Shown here piece after piece: positions 11,760 through 21,483 of a DNA stretch of 64,000 nt. The notes under the pieces are model-generated. The model worked only from the letters and a program-made list of their open reading frames with translations, was not told the DNA's origin and ran no database searches. The DNA comes from Fragilaria crotonensis (taxonomy: Eukaryota; Bacillariophyta; Fragilariophyceae; Fragilariales; Fragilariaceae). The stretch spans positions 25,778 to 89,777 of the forward strand of contig JAKSYS010000204.1 of the NCBI GenBank assembly GCA_022925895.1, in the 5' to 3' direction. Made by a program: the position numbers and the translations under genes. Numbering within the stretch: position 1 is the first letter of the stretch; every line of letters begins with the position of its first letter.

Positions 11760-13590
11760 TTTATGGGGGGGGGATGGAAGTTGTAGTGGAAAGGAGTGGT
11801 GCGTTTGGCTCTATAGTTGGGTTCTCGTTTGTGCTTTGCTTCCCTTCTTCACGTTGGTGTGTTGCCTTCTTCTGGAGGACTACTATCGTATAGAGTCGTC
11901 CTGAAAGATAGACAGAGAGAGAGGGAGAGAAGGAGTCAGAGGGAAGCAGCACACAGCACAAATGAAACGTGTAGCAGTATTCTCTCTTACAGAGATGTGA
12001 CTGAAAATGCTATCATGATCCGAACTTACAAACCGTGAAAATACTGTAAAATAGCCGCCCGAAACAATTCGAAGTTTTTTTCACACTCGCTGGTGGAATC
12101 CATGATGATCTTGTCATTGCTCGTCTCACCCTGTCTGCTGCGCCATACAGTATGTACAAAATTCAAAACGGCATGCTTTACTGGTAAGAAGTTCAATATG
12201 TTCTACAAGTACTGAAGTACCATGAATTACCTACCAGTACACAGTACATCATGGTAGTATCCGAAAACGAGGTAGACCAACGCGACCTTTCCCCAATAAC
12301 ACGGACAGGAAGACAACAGCCTACTACTTTCACTGTTACTGTAGACGCGTACTGCTTGCTATGCCCATACACCGTATACATACACCTGTCAGGGTTGATG
12401 TCGCAAAGCACACAACAGACAACTCGTCCCCAATGTTCTGCGACGTGGAATGTATTGAGCAGTCTGACAGTCATCTGGCCTTGTGGGGGTGGCACAGTCT
12501 TGCTGCTTCGGGTCCGTCAAGAATTACGTTGTTGTTGTTGCAGCATCATGATTCTTGGGTTTGCAAGGAACCACTTAACAAGGTCGCAGCTCAAGATATG
12601 CATGTTTAAGTATGATGCCTTGTTGCAATCATGATCAAAGTATGATGCCTTGTTGCAATCATGATCATTTTCATGTTTGATGTTGAAACAGACACTCCTA
12701 CATTCACTTCATTATTTTTCTCATGTTCTTCAATATCATGGAGTAGCTATCTTTTCAACCTTTAACATTATTCCTCCATTGCTCTTAACTTGCTTTGCTG
12801 CTACCACTACTTGTACAATGAAGGAGGAGGAAGAAGAAACCATTCAGCAAGATTTTGACCCATCATTTCGAAGAAGTGCACTGGAAGAATGGGTATTTTG
12901 AGCATATGACAATGCATGCAATGCGCAACAACCATGGGAAAACGCCAAGAAACATTTATAAAGTATTTTAGTTTACTTCCATTCCAATACTTGTGTGACG
13001 CGTTCCATCCAATGGTGATTGGTGGGTCAGCAAGTCCTCCGCGGCATGGGCACCAGCACCATGGTGGCAGCCCATAAAATGTAGGGGCATGCATTTTAGA
13101 GAACGAATGATGTACACGAGGGATAAGGTTTTCTTCTATTCCATTCGCAGCACACGCACGCACGATCCGAAATCTCCAAGGCTCTCGCGAAGAAGACACC
13201 AACACGGACATCACACACACATTGCACCACATGTGTTTTTCTCTGACCACGCACCGACCTTCTGACATGACAAATGCCTGACATGGCATCGTTTGTCTCG
13301 TGTCGCGGGGTGGGACGTGGGACTGATGCCTCTGATGCCTGCTGATGGCAAAAAAAGCCAATTTCCGCTGTGTTGGCTCTATGATAGAGAGAGTAGAGTA
13401 CTTGCTGATACCACTGCCTAATATGTGTACTGCGTGGGTGTCGTATGTCGTATCTGCAATCTGCACGAACACGAACTCGACCCTCATTTCCCATTTATTT
13501 CTCAAGTATAATTCTCAAGAAGAGAACATTATCAAGAATTGCTACTATTTCCTATTACAACGCTTATCAACTATTGAATAGAGCAGCAAG
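11760..13590. other. Divergent intergenic region, no supported gene
   Basis: The 1.8 kb between ORMDL and the plastid protein gene has only short frames without domains, AT-rich and GA-rich patches and GTAC palindromes. It includes an exact 30-bp tandem duplication (annotated separately). The last few hundred bases should contain the promoter of the gene at 13591. Confidence 0.5.
12608..12667. repeat. Exact 30-bp tandem duplication
   Basis: Two identical head-to-tail copies of a 30-bp unit (12608-12637 and 12638-12667) beginning AAGTATGATGCC and ending CATGATCA. It lies in non-coding DNA. Exact identity suggests a recent slippage or duplication event. Confidence 0.95.
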
Positions 13591-14817
13591 ATGCCTTCTG
13601 TTCCAAGTCTCTTGATTTCTACAACGATGATTCTTGTTATGGCACATGAAGTGACTGCATTCGTTGCCAATAGCATGTCCAAGCATTCTACTAGTCAATA
13701 CAATAACGATGGTTACTGTGGTTGTCATCAGTCCGAGCATCCGTCACGCCTTTATGGGATTGAACAATGGAGGGATCTACCAGTAACGACATGGAACAAT
13801 AACGACGATGACGAGGACGAGGCCGACGACGAGGATGATGATTTCCTACAAGTTCGTACTGTACCAGTATTGACACGAGAATCACAAGAGATATTGCTTC
13901 AGGGTCAAACTCTGCGCCTGCCCTTGACCGACGAAGATGATATACGTTTATTTCAACACGCCATGCAACACAATGAACGTATATTTGGAATGGGATTGTT
14001 GGAACACAACGACTCTGACGATAACGATGATGATGAGCATAGTGGCGAAGCATCTACTACAAGTACAACGCTCCTCCAAACCATGCCATTGCTAGAGATT
14101 CAAGACTACAATTTGGAGACACGTCATGGTAATAGTCGTTATTGTATTGCCAAAGTCGTCGGACGTGCTGGTGTTCACAAGATTTTGCAAGACACTGATG
14201 ACAACAACAAGAACCGCAACCAACCACCCATGGCAGTTCTCTGTACCGAAACCTTTGATACATTCCAAGAATCCAATCTCGAAAAGGCCAACACCCTCGC
14301 TAGTTTGATCGAGAACTTGATTGCTGACACATCGGATATTGAGGAATCATGTCGTCGTTATCTCTACAAGAGTCGTGCTGATGAATCATCATCCACGCGC
14401 AATCAAGATCATCATCGTCGTCATCATGATAATTCAGACAAGAACGATGGCTCTACCAGGATGCGCCGCTATCAAGCAGCATATCAGGCTGCCCTGGAGA
14501 ATGACAGTCAAGGATATCTACTGCCACCACGTGCCATGTCAACATCGTCACATGCCACGGCAACAACATCATCAGCATCAGCATCATCATCCTTGTCCGT
14601 ACCAGTCGTACCAGTACCAGCAGCTCCCTATCGTTCGTGGCAAGAACTTACAGCGATTAGTTGGGCAGCCTTTGCCACTGGTGCATGTCTTGCTGACGAT
14701 TCGACCTTTCGATTGAGTGCACTCGACATGGATTGTGTTTCCAATCGACTGCAACTCGCAGTGTATTGGCTCAGTGATGTACGATTCGAAGTTGAACAAC
14801 AAATTGGGCACATGTAG
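13591..14817 (+). CDS. Putative plastid LON N-terminal-domain-like protein
   Basis: Intact 408-residue protein. The N-terminus (about 1-30) is a signal peptide ending in EVTAFVANS, resembling the ASAF cleavage motif of diatom plastid preproteins. After an acidic low-complexity stretch (DDDEDEADDEDDD) comes a region resembling the LON substrate-binding (LON-N) fold: VRTVPVLTRESQEILLQG, LRLPLTDEDDIRLFQ, ERIFGMGLLEH. Later segments (NSRYCIAKVVGRAGV, FRLSALDMDCVSNRLQLAVYW) are consistent with the helical second half. No AAA ATPase or protease domain is present, so it would be a stand-alone LON-N protein. Long Asp, Ser/Ala and His/Arg insertions are typical of diatom proteins. The plastid call is stronger than the LON-N call, which rests on pattern only. 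Confidence 0.55.
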   Translation: MPSVPSLLISTTMILVMAHEVTAFVANSMSKHSTSQYNNDGYCGCHQSEHPSRLYGIEQWRDLPVTTWNNNDDDEDEADDEDDDFLQVRTVPVLTRESQEILLQGQTLRLPLTDEDDIRLFQHAMQHNERIFGMGLLEHNDSDDNDDDEHSGEASTTSTTLLQTMPLLEIQDYNLETRHGNSRYCIAKVVGRAGVHKILQDTDDNNKNRNQPPMAVLCTETFDTFQESNLEKANTLASLIENLIADTSDIEESCRRYLYKSRADESSSTRNQDHHRRHHDNSDKNDGSTRMRRYQAAYQAALENDSQGYLLPPRAMSTSSHATATTSSASASSSLSVPVVPVPAAPYRSWQELTAISWAAFATGACLADDSTFRLSALDMDCVSNRLQLAVYWLSDVRFEVEQQIGHM

Positions 14818-15484
14818 TCAAGGTATGGCGTGGCAGAAGTTGACAATGTGGCAGCAGGCATACGCGGTATAGTAACAGAACAACAACCTTACAAAAAGAT
14901 ATCACTAGGTACGCTGCAGTTGTAGGAGTTGACGGTGGAGTAGAATTCTTATTGCAAGAAAAACTATTGAACTTGGATCAGCCAGCATATAGTATGTAAT
15001 GTATCAAGGGCTCAGTGACCTTTCACTGAAACAACTCAATAATGTTTATGAAAAACACTTGATCGCGACGCAAATCCAGAGAGTGGAGTTTAGATGCCTC
15101 TACTACGCTAGGAGAGCTCATACAATCTCGCCGCAACAAACAGCACTGCAGTCAGTATCTGTTTCTTCTCGAGATACTGCAGTATTATCAAGTTTATCGA
15201 CTCCTTCACTTCCAGATGGCCAAGTGGGGCGACAACTATTTGACAATGGGAACACCAATCATGACTGTGCGATAGCGGAGTGAAACATTTCATTGGACTT
15301 TCATTTCGTATTGTGTGTTGTTTGGTAGTTTGTCGTGTTGTCACCGTGACGCTGCTGCTAATGATATGATGCGATGCCATTTCATCGCGACAATATCCAA
15401 TGTTGGAGGGGCAATTCTCCCTTTCACGACGACCGCACATGCGACTTTATGTATCACGGGTTCGATGTGTGACTTCCTTTCCTA
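14818..15484. other. Intergenic region between convergent genes
   Basis: 667 bp between two convergent stop codons. It should hold both 3' ends. No domain, RNA gene or repeat was recognised. Confidence 0.5.
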
Positions 15485-17119
15485 CTAGTTCTGTGGAGCA
15501 CCAACCCCCGAAGAGTGAGTGCCATCCGTCGCTGATTCTGTAATGGCAGCAATCTCACCATGCTGAGGGAACACGCCTCCAATGCGCATGGAATCGTCAT
15601 CACGATATTCAAATTTAGATTTGTTAAAGGCGCGAACTTGTTGACCATCGAATTCCCATCCATACGTGAGAAGTTGATTGATCCCTGCTTCTGTCGCAAG
15701 GCCAATACCCCACTCTTCTTGCTGTTGAACTCTATTGCGACGATGGATTGCTGTCATACCAAGGATGAGGGTGCACAATAGAGTACCTAGGAATAGGCTC
15801 AGACCCACCCATCGACTAGGGTCCCATTCGTAAACATTGATTTCATCAAAATCACCATCATTATCACCATCCGGATCACTCGAAGTGGCAGCAAGTATCG
15901 CATCTTCTTCATATCCAGGTTGACTCACCGCCACCAATCGAGAAAAACGATCTTGAAGACGACGATACATTTCGCCCGAGTCAATGGCATTCACCATGGA
16001 TTCCTGGACGGTATCATTCACATGAACAATGTCAGTTGCGATAGTCAAGAATGCAATCGTGTACATCCACCAGACAGTTCCGGCATGCTTGCCGGATTCA
16101 ATAGTGTCCTTCTGCGTAATGTTGCAATCCCTTTTGCTAAGAAGCAACATCTCGCAACCATCACAACTTTCTTGTCGATGCTCATGCCTTGATCGCGGGG
16201 ATTCCTCGTCTTCTTCCATGGCTTGCAAGGCACGCATCGACATGTTGCCATCTCTGTGACCGTCGTGGTAGATGATGGTAAAGTTGGTAGTTTCTCGCAT
16301 GATTTCCACCACCACGTCTTGAACCTTGTCAAAGAACCAAACGGCAGCATCCACCATGACATCATCATGCTTCCGAGAATAATCGTCATCATCTTCTATC
16401 CATGGAGTAGCATTAGCCCCATCATCTATCCATGGAGTAGCATTAGAATGATGTCGGGCTCGTCGATCATGTTGTTCCGGAAATGGTGGGAGCGCACAGC
16501 TTACTTGACTCGTAATGAGATGCCGCCTGGTAGTATTGAGGAATATATCGGGAAACGTTGGATGCGGGGTAAGTGTTGCGCTGACAAAAGTGGGTGACGC
16601 TAAAGGTGACCGATCTGGTGTAAATGGGGCATCGCCCGACTGCAAAGTAGGAGGATCGACTTCAATGGTGGCCGGACTAGCAACAGGATAATTTGGTGGA
16701 GGAATCGGATATTGCGAATTGCCAACATCCCCAGGATCTCCGCCACCTACCGAATCATTGCAATATGGCGGATATGCGTCGCGCAGTCGTTGTAATGTTC
16801 GCCTTCCTCCGCCATTCTGTCCCATGGCAACGGGGTTGCCATCCTCACCGATGCAGAAATACATGCCATCATCACCCTTTCCAGAATCATTTTGAAGTCT
16901 TCTTCCTAGTGTATAGGGCAGTGATTCAGACCGATCCATAGGCTCATTGGTGTGCGTAAGATAGGACTGGTACAAGTACCTAACATGGCCCGAACCGGAG
17001 CTGACCCAGGTGACAGCCACAAGAAGTCCGAGTATCAGCAACAGTACCAGTGCTAAAGACCGTGCCGGTGACAGTAGGGAACATACTGACTTCTTGGGAG
17101 TCGTGCGAAAAGGCAACAT
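15485..17119 (-). CDS. Two-TM diatom membrane protein, function unknown
   Basis: I chose the ATG at 17119 (544 residues). The frame stays open upstream to a GTG at 17173 and could extend through an unseen 5' exon. Near the N-terminus is a strong membrane segment (SLALVLLLILGLLVAVTWV), probably a signal anchor. A long, weakly structured Asp/Pro/Ser-rich middle follows with an internal peptide repeat (ATPWIDDGANATPWIEDD). A second membrane segment (VGLSLFLGTLLCTLILGM) precedes a C-terminal cytosolic tail (EEWGIGLATEAGINQLLTYGWEF ... FEYRDDDSMRIGGVFP, abbreviated). I have seen tails of this kind in diatom membrane proteins, without known function. The promoter side holds three TGACGTCA sites. 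Confidence 0.7.
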   Translation of the reverse strand: MLPFRTTPKKSVCSLLSPARSLALVLLLILGLLVAVTWVSSGSGHVRYLYQSYLTHTNEPMDRSESLPYTLGRRLQNDSGKGDDGMYFCIGEDGNPVAMGQNGGGRRTLQRLRDAYPPYCNDSVGGGDPGDVGNSQYPIPPPNYPVASPATIEVDPPTLQSGDAPFTPDRSPLASPTFVSATLTPHPTFPDIFLNTTRRHLITSQVSCALPPFPEQHDRRARHHSNATPWIDDGANATPWIEDDDDYSRKHDDVMVDAAVWFFDKVQDVVVEIMRETTNFTIIYHDGHRDGNMSMRALQAMEEDEESPRSRHEHRQESCDGCEMLLLSKRDCNITQKDTIESGKHAGTVWWMYTIAFLTIATDIVHVNDTVQESMVNAIDSGEMYRRLQDRFSRLVAVSQPGYEEDAILAATSSDPDGDNDGDFDEINVYEWDPSRWVGLSLFLGTLLCTLILGMTAIHRRNRVQQQEEWGIGLATEAGINQLLTYGWEFDGQQVRAFNKSKFEYRDDDSMRIGGVFPQHGEIAAITESATDGTHSSGVGAPQN

Positions 17120-17330
17120 TGTGCAACAACCAGCAACCTGTGCAGGTTCAATCGAAGGATGTCCTGGAATCACGCTTCCTTCTCTCCAACCTTGATGCCA
17201 AATGTCTTGATGGTGTCAAGAACAGTTCTACAGACTCGAGTGATGGAGATGCGTTCGCGGCAAGGACTGAAGAGGGAATGCGGGCAGTGGTGACCGCATA
17301 ACACATTTCTTCGTGAAGCGATGTAGGTTT

Positions 17331-17491
17331 CGATTAGAATGCAAGGAAATGACGTCAATCATGACGTCAGAGTACCGACGCCTTCACGCGTACTGAACTA
17401 AACCGTACCTACGGTGATACAGTACTCCAGTAAGACAGTAGAGAGATTGCTGATTGGTACGGCTTGACGTCATTTCCTTGAATTCTAATCG
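17331..17491. promoter_or_regulatory. 28-bp inverted repeat with three CRE (TGACGTCA) motifs
   Basis: The 28-bp arms 17331-17358 and 17464-17491 are inverted copies with one mismatch. Each arm contains TGACGTCA (17350-17357 and 17465-17472), and a third copy lies at 17362-17369. TGACGTCA is the classic CRE palindrome bound by bZIP factors; related CO2/cAMP-response elements are known in diatom carbonic anhydrase promoters. The block lies about 230 bp upstream of the 17119 start and between divergent genes. A MITE origin is possible, but no target duplication flanks the arms. Confidence 0.6.
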
Positions 17492-17789
17492 GATCCGGTT
17501 CCCGTTGTTGCATTCGCACTGAACCTAGAACCTACTGTACTCAAAGTACAGTACTCTCAGAGTATCTTTTAGTTTGGAGTTGAATTCTTGAAGACTAATG
17601 TACTCTACCGGTAGTATTGATACTGTACCAATCGTCTTTACAAGTACAGCACTGGAGTACCAAGTACTATCATGATACGATATGATGCAGCGTCACTGAG
17701 TGTATCGCGTGTATCATGAAAACGAAATAAAAAACTCAACGCATCTGATGCCAAAGTGCCATATCTACATAGACAACACAAGTGTTTTT
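17492..17789. other. GTAC-palindrome-rich non-coding stretch
   Basis: Dense in short GTAC-centred palindromes and AGTACTC/GAGTACT variants, with no coding content. The same motif class recurs in most intergenic regions of the window. Confidence 0.5.
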
Positions 17790-18187
17790 ATAAGGTTCCG
17801 CGATGCAGGAGCCTCATCCACTGGAAGGGAAGCCTCCAATATCTTTGATTGATATCATACCTCGATTCATACTTTGTCCAGGAGTGGAGAGCAAGCACTC
17901 CTGCTTTGGAGAGTACTATATGATTAATTGACGGAGATGACAACTTTTCCAGTCTCCAGTTATGTATGACCAGGGACGTGACGGAACGGTTGTGAAATCG
18001 GAGGCCGAACGCTCTCAACGGAGCAGGCTTAAATCTAACGATGCATGAGATAGCACTCTTGACATGATACCTAGCCTAGGTTGGAAGCGCATCGTAAGTG
18101 GTGTCTCTCGCGGAAAATAAATGGACATTTATTCATCGACATCAACGTCAACAAGTACCTTGGAATTGAATCGGAGGCAACAAGGAC
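17790..18187 (+). repeat. Upstream block shared with the family copy at 48348
   Basis: By eye this block aligns with about 47960-48347. Shared landmarks: CCACTGGA then GAAGCCTCCAA; CCAGTCTCCA; and AGCAGGCTTAA before the gene start. It is therefore the duplicated 5' flank (promoter region) of the acidic/TM family. Part of it near the start codon is also seen before the third copy (ATTCATTGACATCAA at about 51345). Confidence 0.7.
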
Positions 18188-19640
18188 ATGGACGGCGTCA
18201 ACCCTCCAAGAGTGCCTGAAGCTGGCGATGTCCCTGAGTTCCAAGCTGCCGACGGTGGAGACGCTGATATCGAAGCTGCTAATGGCGGAGACGCTGATCC
18301 CCATGCTGCTGTTCAGGTAGTCGCTTATCTCGAAGCTCCTGATCTCGGAGACGATATCATCGAAGCTCCTCATTTCGGAGACGACGATCCGCAAGCTGAT
18401 ATCAAAGCTGCTGATGGCGGAGACGCTGATCCTCAGACTGTTGGTCGCGGAGAAGCTGATCCTAAAGCTCCTGATGGCGGAGAAGACGATCCCCTAGCTG
18501 CCGCCCAGGGAGTCCCTGACCCCCATTCTCGTGATCTGGATATCTTCCAATGTGCCATTAAATCCCGTAAAGATGCCGATATCGCTGCTGTCAATGCCTC
18601 TGCTGCCTATGAACTCGCGGATCGGACCGAGGCATATCTAGCCGATGTCACTGCTAAAGCCAATGTCACTAAAGTCAATGCCTCTTTTCTTCAAGCTGGC
18701 GCTGTTGCTACCGCCACATTCGCCGTTGAGTATGCGAATCGAAAACTTCAGCTTTGCGATCAAATTGCAGCATCAATGGCTCGTGAAGCCGCTCTAGCAG
18801 ATCAGTGGGCAGATGTCCAAGCCAAACATTTACTGCTTAAATCTTCATTCTACCAAATTAACAATGCCAGCTTCGCTTCTTATCTGGAATGGTTCGCTGC
18901 AAAAACCGCAGCCAGAACCGCCCTTTCCGTGAAGTGGCAGGAATTCATGAAGTCTCGGTCGGACATCGGAATGTTGACTATCATGTCCATGCACCGGGAG
19001 TCTTATCTGTGGAGAAAACGATGGACACAGTTTCTCCTCTTCCTTGTTATTGCCGTACAAGTTACGCTTCCGGCTCTTCTACTTGTTTACTCTGTACAAA
19101 CTTACACACTACCGAATGGGTGCCCGATGAGCGCCAACCCTATACAAAAGAGTGTTGCAGGTGCCATCGGATGCATTTACCTCGTTAGAATTGTTTCCAA
19201 GATGGGAAGCAAGGCTAAAGAAAAGTTAATTGGAGTTAAGGAGGAATTCCGTGAAACGTTGGCTCCTCGGGGCTCTATTCCTGGACGGCATTATGGACAC
19301 GTGGTATGAACTTATCGTCTACGGCATCAATTTTTACGTTATTTTTGTAACACCGGATCCTCTTGACATGGTGCTGAATTCTTTGGCATTTGAATTCATT
19401 GTACAGCTTGACGACGTTGTGAAGGAGACGTACATTTTCAAACATTCCAAGAAAGACGACTCGATTCCAGAAGTGTACGATAAGACATTCATATTCGACA
19501 GGGAAGCCTCGACAAAAACACACCGAACAATCTACCTGCTGAATTACGTTGTGCCGGTTTCCATTGTGACGATTATCTTGCCACCATTGGCATTAATTTT
19601 CCTTCCATTGTGCAAACCCGACAACACAGCCCAGTCATGA
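18188..19640 (+). pseudogene. Acidic-repeat/TM family gene, copy 1, one frameshift
   Basis: Largest member of a three-copy local family. The first frame (18188-19309) has an acidic N-terminus of degenerate GGDADP repeats (about residues 10-115), an Ala-rich helical region, SVKWQEFMKSRSDIGMLT, and a membrane segment (LFLVIAVQVTLPALLLVYSV) followed by AGAIGCIYLVRI. The second frame (to 19640) continues with WLLGALFLDGIMDTWYELIV, PLDMVLNSLAFEFIVQLDD and a last membrane segment (VPVSIVTIILPPLALIFL). Comparison with copy 2 shows the frames join near CGTTGG at about 19255-19260, where one extra base breaks the gene. Either a pseudogene or a sequence error. Product would be about 480 residues with several membrane segments; function unknown. 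Confidence 0.7.
18240..18500 (+). repeat. Degenerate coding minisatellite, acidic GGDADP repeats
   Basis: Imperfect tandem units built on GATGGCGGAGACGCTGATCC encode the acidic N-terminal repeats of copy 1. Units vary in length (roughly 27-60 bp) and sequence but stay in frame. Confidence 0.75.
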
Positions 19641-20126
19641 GGAAATATGGACATTGTAATGTGCGAAAAGTAGTCAGGTCCGGGCTACTGTAATTCAACA
19701 TACAAAGCCCGTTGACTAAAAGATTTTGTCGGTGAAGGCGAATCTGACTTGATGTGGCTGAAAAATGGTTTTTTTGGTCTAGTAATCCAATTAGCGAACG
19801 ATCAAATGTCAACGTTCTTCTGAAGTAGGTGTTACCAGAAACTTCGACGCCGCGGCCTCATCAGTAATGCAGATGCTAAGACGAGGTTCTCAATGGATGT
19901 GTTATTTGTAGTCGTTGTAATCTTCACTACGAGTAGTGGACTTACTTATCATAGGGATATCGAAAGTTAAGATTTCTCTCTGGGATTTCACTCACCAAGG
20001 AACCCTACCTATTACTCTGCATTAAGGTTCAATGTAGTACAGGTGACCTCCATCCTGGATTTCCCTTGACCAGGAACGCTCGCCCTCATGAAACAACCAA
20101 TCTCCAGCAAGTCACGAAAATCCTCT
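19641..20126. other. Intergenic region, nothing recognised
   Basis: Lies between the convergent family copy 1 and the secreted protein gene. No motif, repeat or RNA gene was seen. Confidence 0.5.
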
Positions 20127-20540
20127 TCATTTTCCTTTTCCTTTTCCGTTTTGTTCGGTGGTAGGCTTCTTAGTAGCTGTCTTGATAGGTGCCGGGGTGG
20201 GTACCTTTTCACCTGGTGAATTGCCTTTGCCTTTCCCTTTTCCATAATGTGGTGCATTTGTGGTCGGCGACTTGGACACTGGCGCGGCAGTCGCCTCTGG
20301 CGCACAAGCACAAGTAGCATCCACCAAGGCTGGAAGTTGGGCGCACTGGTCGTCCGGAAACGCTCCGTTGAGACCAGCGCTCGCCAGGGCTTGACACGAA
20401 ACAGTGTCGAAGCCCGGAAGCGAGATGATGGCATCGGGGAGCGTGACGACTTTGCCCTCGCCACATACGAAACATACATTGTTGCTTTGACCGTCAGCGT
20501 ATGCGAGCAGAAGAGCGGCTAGAATCAACCACATCCTCAT
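20127..20540 (-). CDS. Small secreted Cys-rich diatom protein
   Basis: 137 residues. Residues 1-18 (MRMWLILAALLLAYADGQ) form a signal peptide, so the protein is probably secreted or cell-wall bound. The mature part is a compact Cys-rich module with six cysteines: VCFVCGEG, SLPGFDTVSCQALASAGLNG, PDDQCAQL and DATCACAP. I recognise this module from families of diatom secreted or membrane proteins; its function is unknown. The C-terminus is Lys/Gly/Pro/Thr rich (GKGKGKG, PTPAPIK) and ends at a TGA inside a GGAAAA-type repeat, so the exact C-terminus could shift with repeat length. Confidence 0.7.
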   Translation of the reverse strand: MRMWLILAALLLAYADGQSNNVCFVCGEGKVVTLPDAIISLPGFDTVSCQALASAGLNGAFPDDQCAQLPALVDATCACAPEATAAPVSKSPTTNAPHYGKGKGKGNSPGEKVPTPAPIKTATKKPTTEQNGKGKGK

Positions 20541-21025
20541 CTTGGTTGGTGTTCTTCAAGTGCAAAGATGAATGAATGTGACGATTATACTGCAACGTTA
20601 CACCTTCGACACATGTTGAGGCCTTGAGCGACTCAAGTACTCCGAGTGCCGGATTAGTGGACGTGTTCGTATGTTACACTTGAAGTATGCCGCCGGGGAA
20701 AAAGAACTATCAAGGCGATCAGGCATGTTGATTACGTCTTGCTGATTCGAAAGAACGGAGGTCACGGTGCTATTGCAGAAGCGGTTCAACAGTTCAACAT
20801 AAGAGCAAACTGGGTTCTACATACTCTTATCTGATTCGGAAGATTGAAGATGCACCAAAGGTAAGAGTGGAGCACCGACCACAACGTGGGAGCAACCTGC
20901 ATCGTTTGGAGTATGACAAAAGTTGTATGGACGAAATTGTGGAGTCATTCGAGACGAGTGTCAAAGTATGCATACAGTACCGCTACGCCAATTATCATGC
21001 GTCCCACGGCGTTCGAACAGGTTTG
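20541..21025. other. Non-coding flank left of the duplicated segment
   Basis: No gene was recognised. It is unique in the window as far as I can see, and ends where copy A of the duplication begins. Confidence 0.5.
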
Positions 21026-21104
21026 CAGCCATGCAGCCATATGAACTATGAACTATGAACTGCAAAATTTGTAGTGCGAGTACGACTGGTATGCATGGAT
21101 CCCG

Positions 21105-21150
21105 GTATGCCATAGGCCATAGGCATAGGCCATAGGCCATAGGCATTGTG
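21105..21150. repeat. CATAGGC short tandem repeat
   Basis: Irregular tandem CATAGGC/CATAGGCCATAGG units. Copy B has only one or two units at the corresponding place, where the MITE inserted. It generates palindromic GGCC cores. Confidence 0.8.
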
Positions 21151-21380
21151 GGACATGTACACATCTGTACAGTTCGACTATAGTAGGAGGTAAGAGCTAT
21201 ACGTAGACCTACTGGTACCACGTGACAACGACTCGGTGCTCGGTGGACACCAATGCGGGCACGTACAAGAAGCAGGTTCGGATAATCCAGAAATATGTCA
21301 TTTCTAATAATCACTCCCACTGCCGAGCCAGAATGACCTGCGCCTTATCAAACATTAAACCCGAAGCGCGATCTTGAACT

Positions 21381-21394
21381 GATGAAATGCAACG
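21381..21394. repeat. Target-site duplication, left, of LINE 1
   Basis: GATGAAATGCAACG, repeated at 30029-30042 and present once at the empty site 41925-41938 in copy B. Confidence 0.93.
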
Positions 21395-21483
21395 ACACAA
21401 TTTCTTACTAAAAAATTCGATAATAACGAACCGTCCGTCAACCGTTTTCTCGTAGCGACTGTAAGAAGTTGTCACGTACCACC

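Larger units (their letters stand above)
21026..21394. repeat. Segmental duplication copy A, left part
   Basis: Homologous to 41138-41938 once the MITE in copy B is removed. Homology starts at CAGCCATGCAGCCATATGAA in both. Shared landmarks include GTTCGACTATAGTAGGAGGTA and the CGGTGCTCGGTGGACACCA block. It ends at the LINE insertion point and resumes at 30043. Confidence 0.88.

Noticed and set aside
12608-12667. 30-bp tandem repeat considered as a transposon target duplication
   Set aside because: The copies are directly adjacent with nothing between them, so it is a simple tandem duplication.
11817-13505. Several 60-230 codon frames in the ORMDL upstream region
   Set aside because: No domains, many non-ATG starts, overlapping in opposite frames. 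Treated as non-coding.
18071-18394. 107-codon minus frame over the minisatellite
   Set aside because: Antisense of the in-frame GGDADP repeats, so open by repetition rather than by coding.
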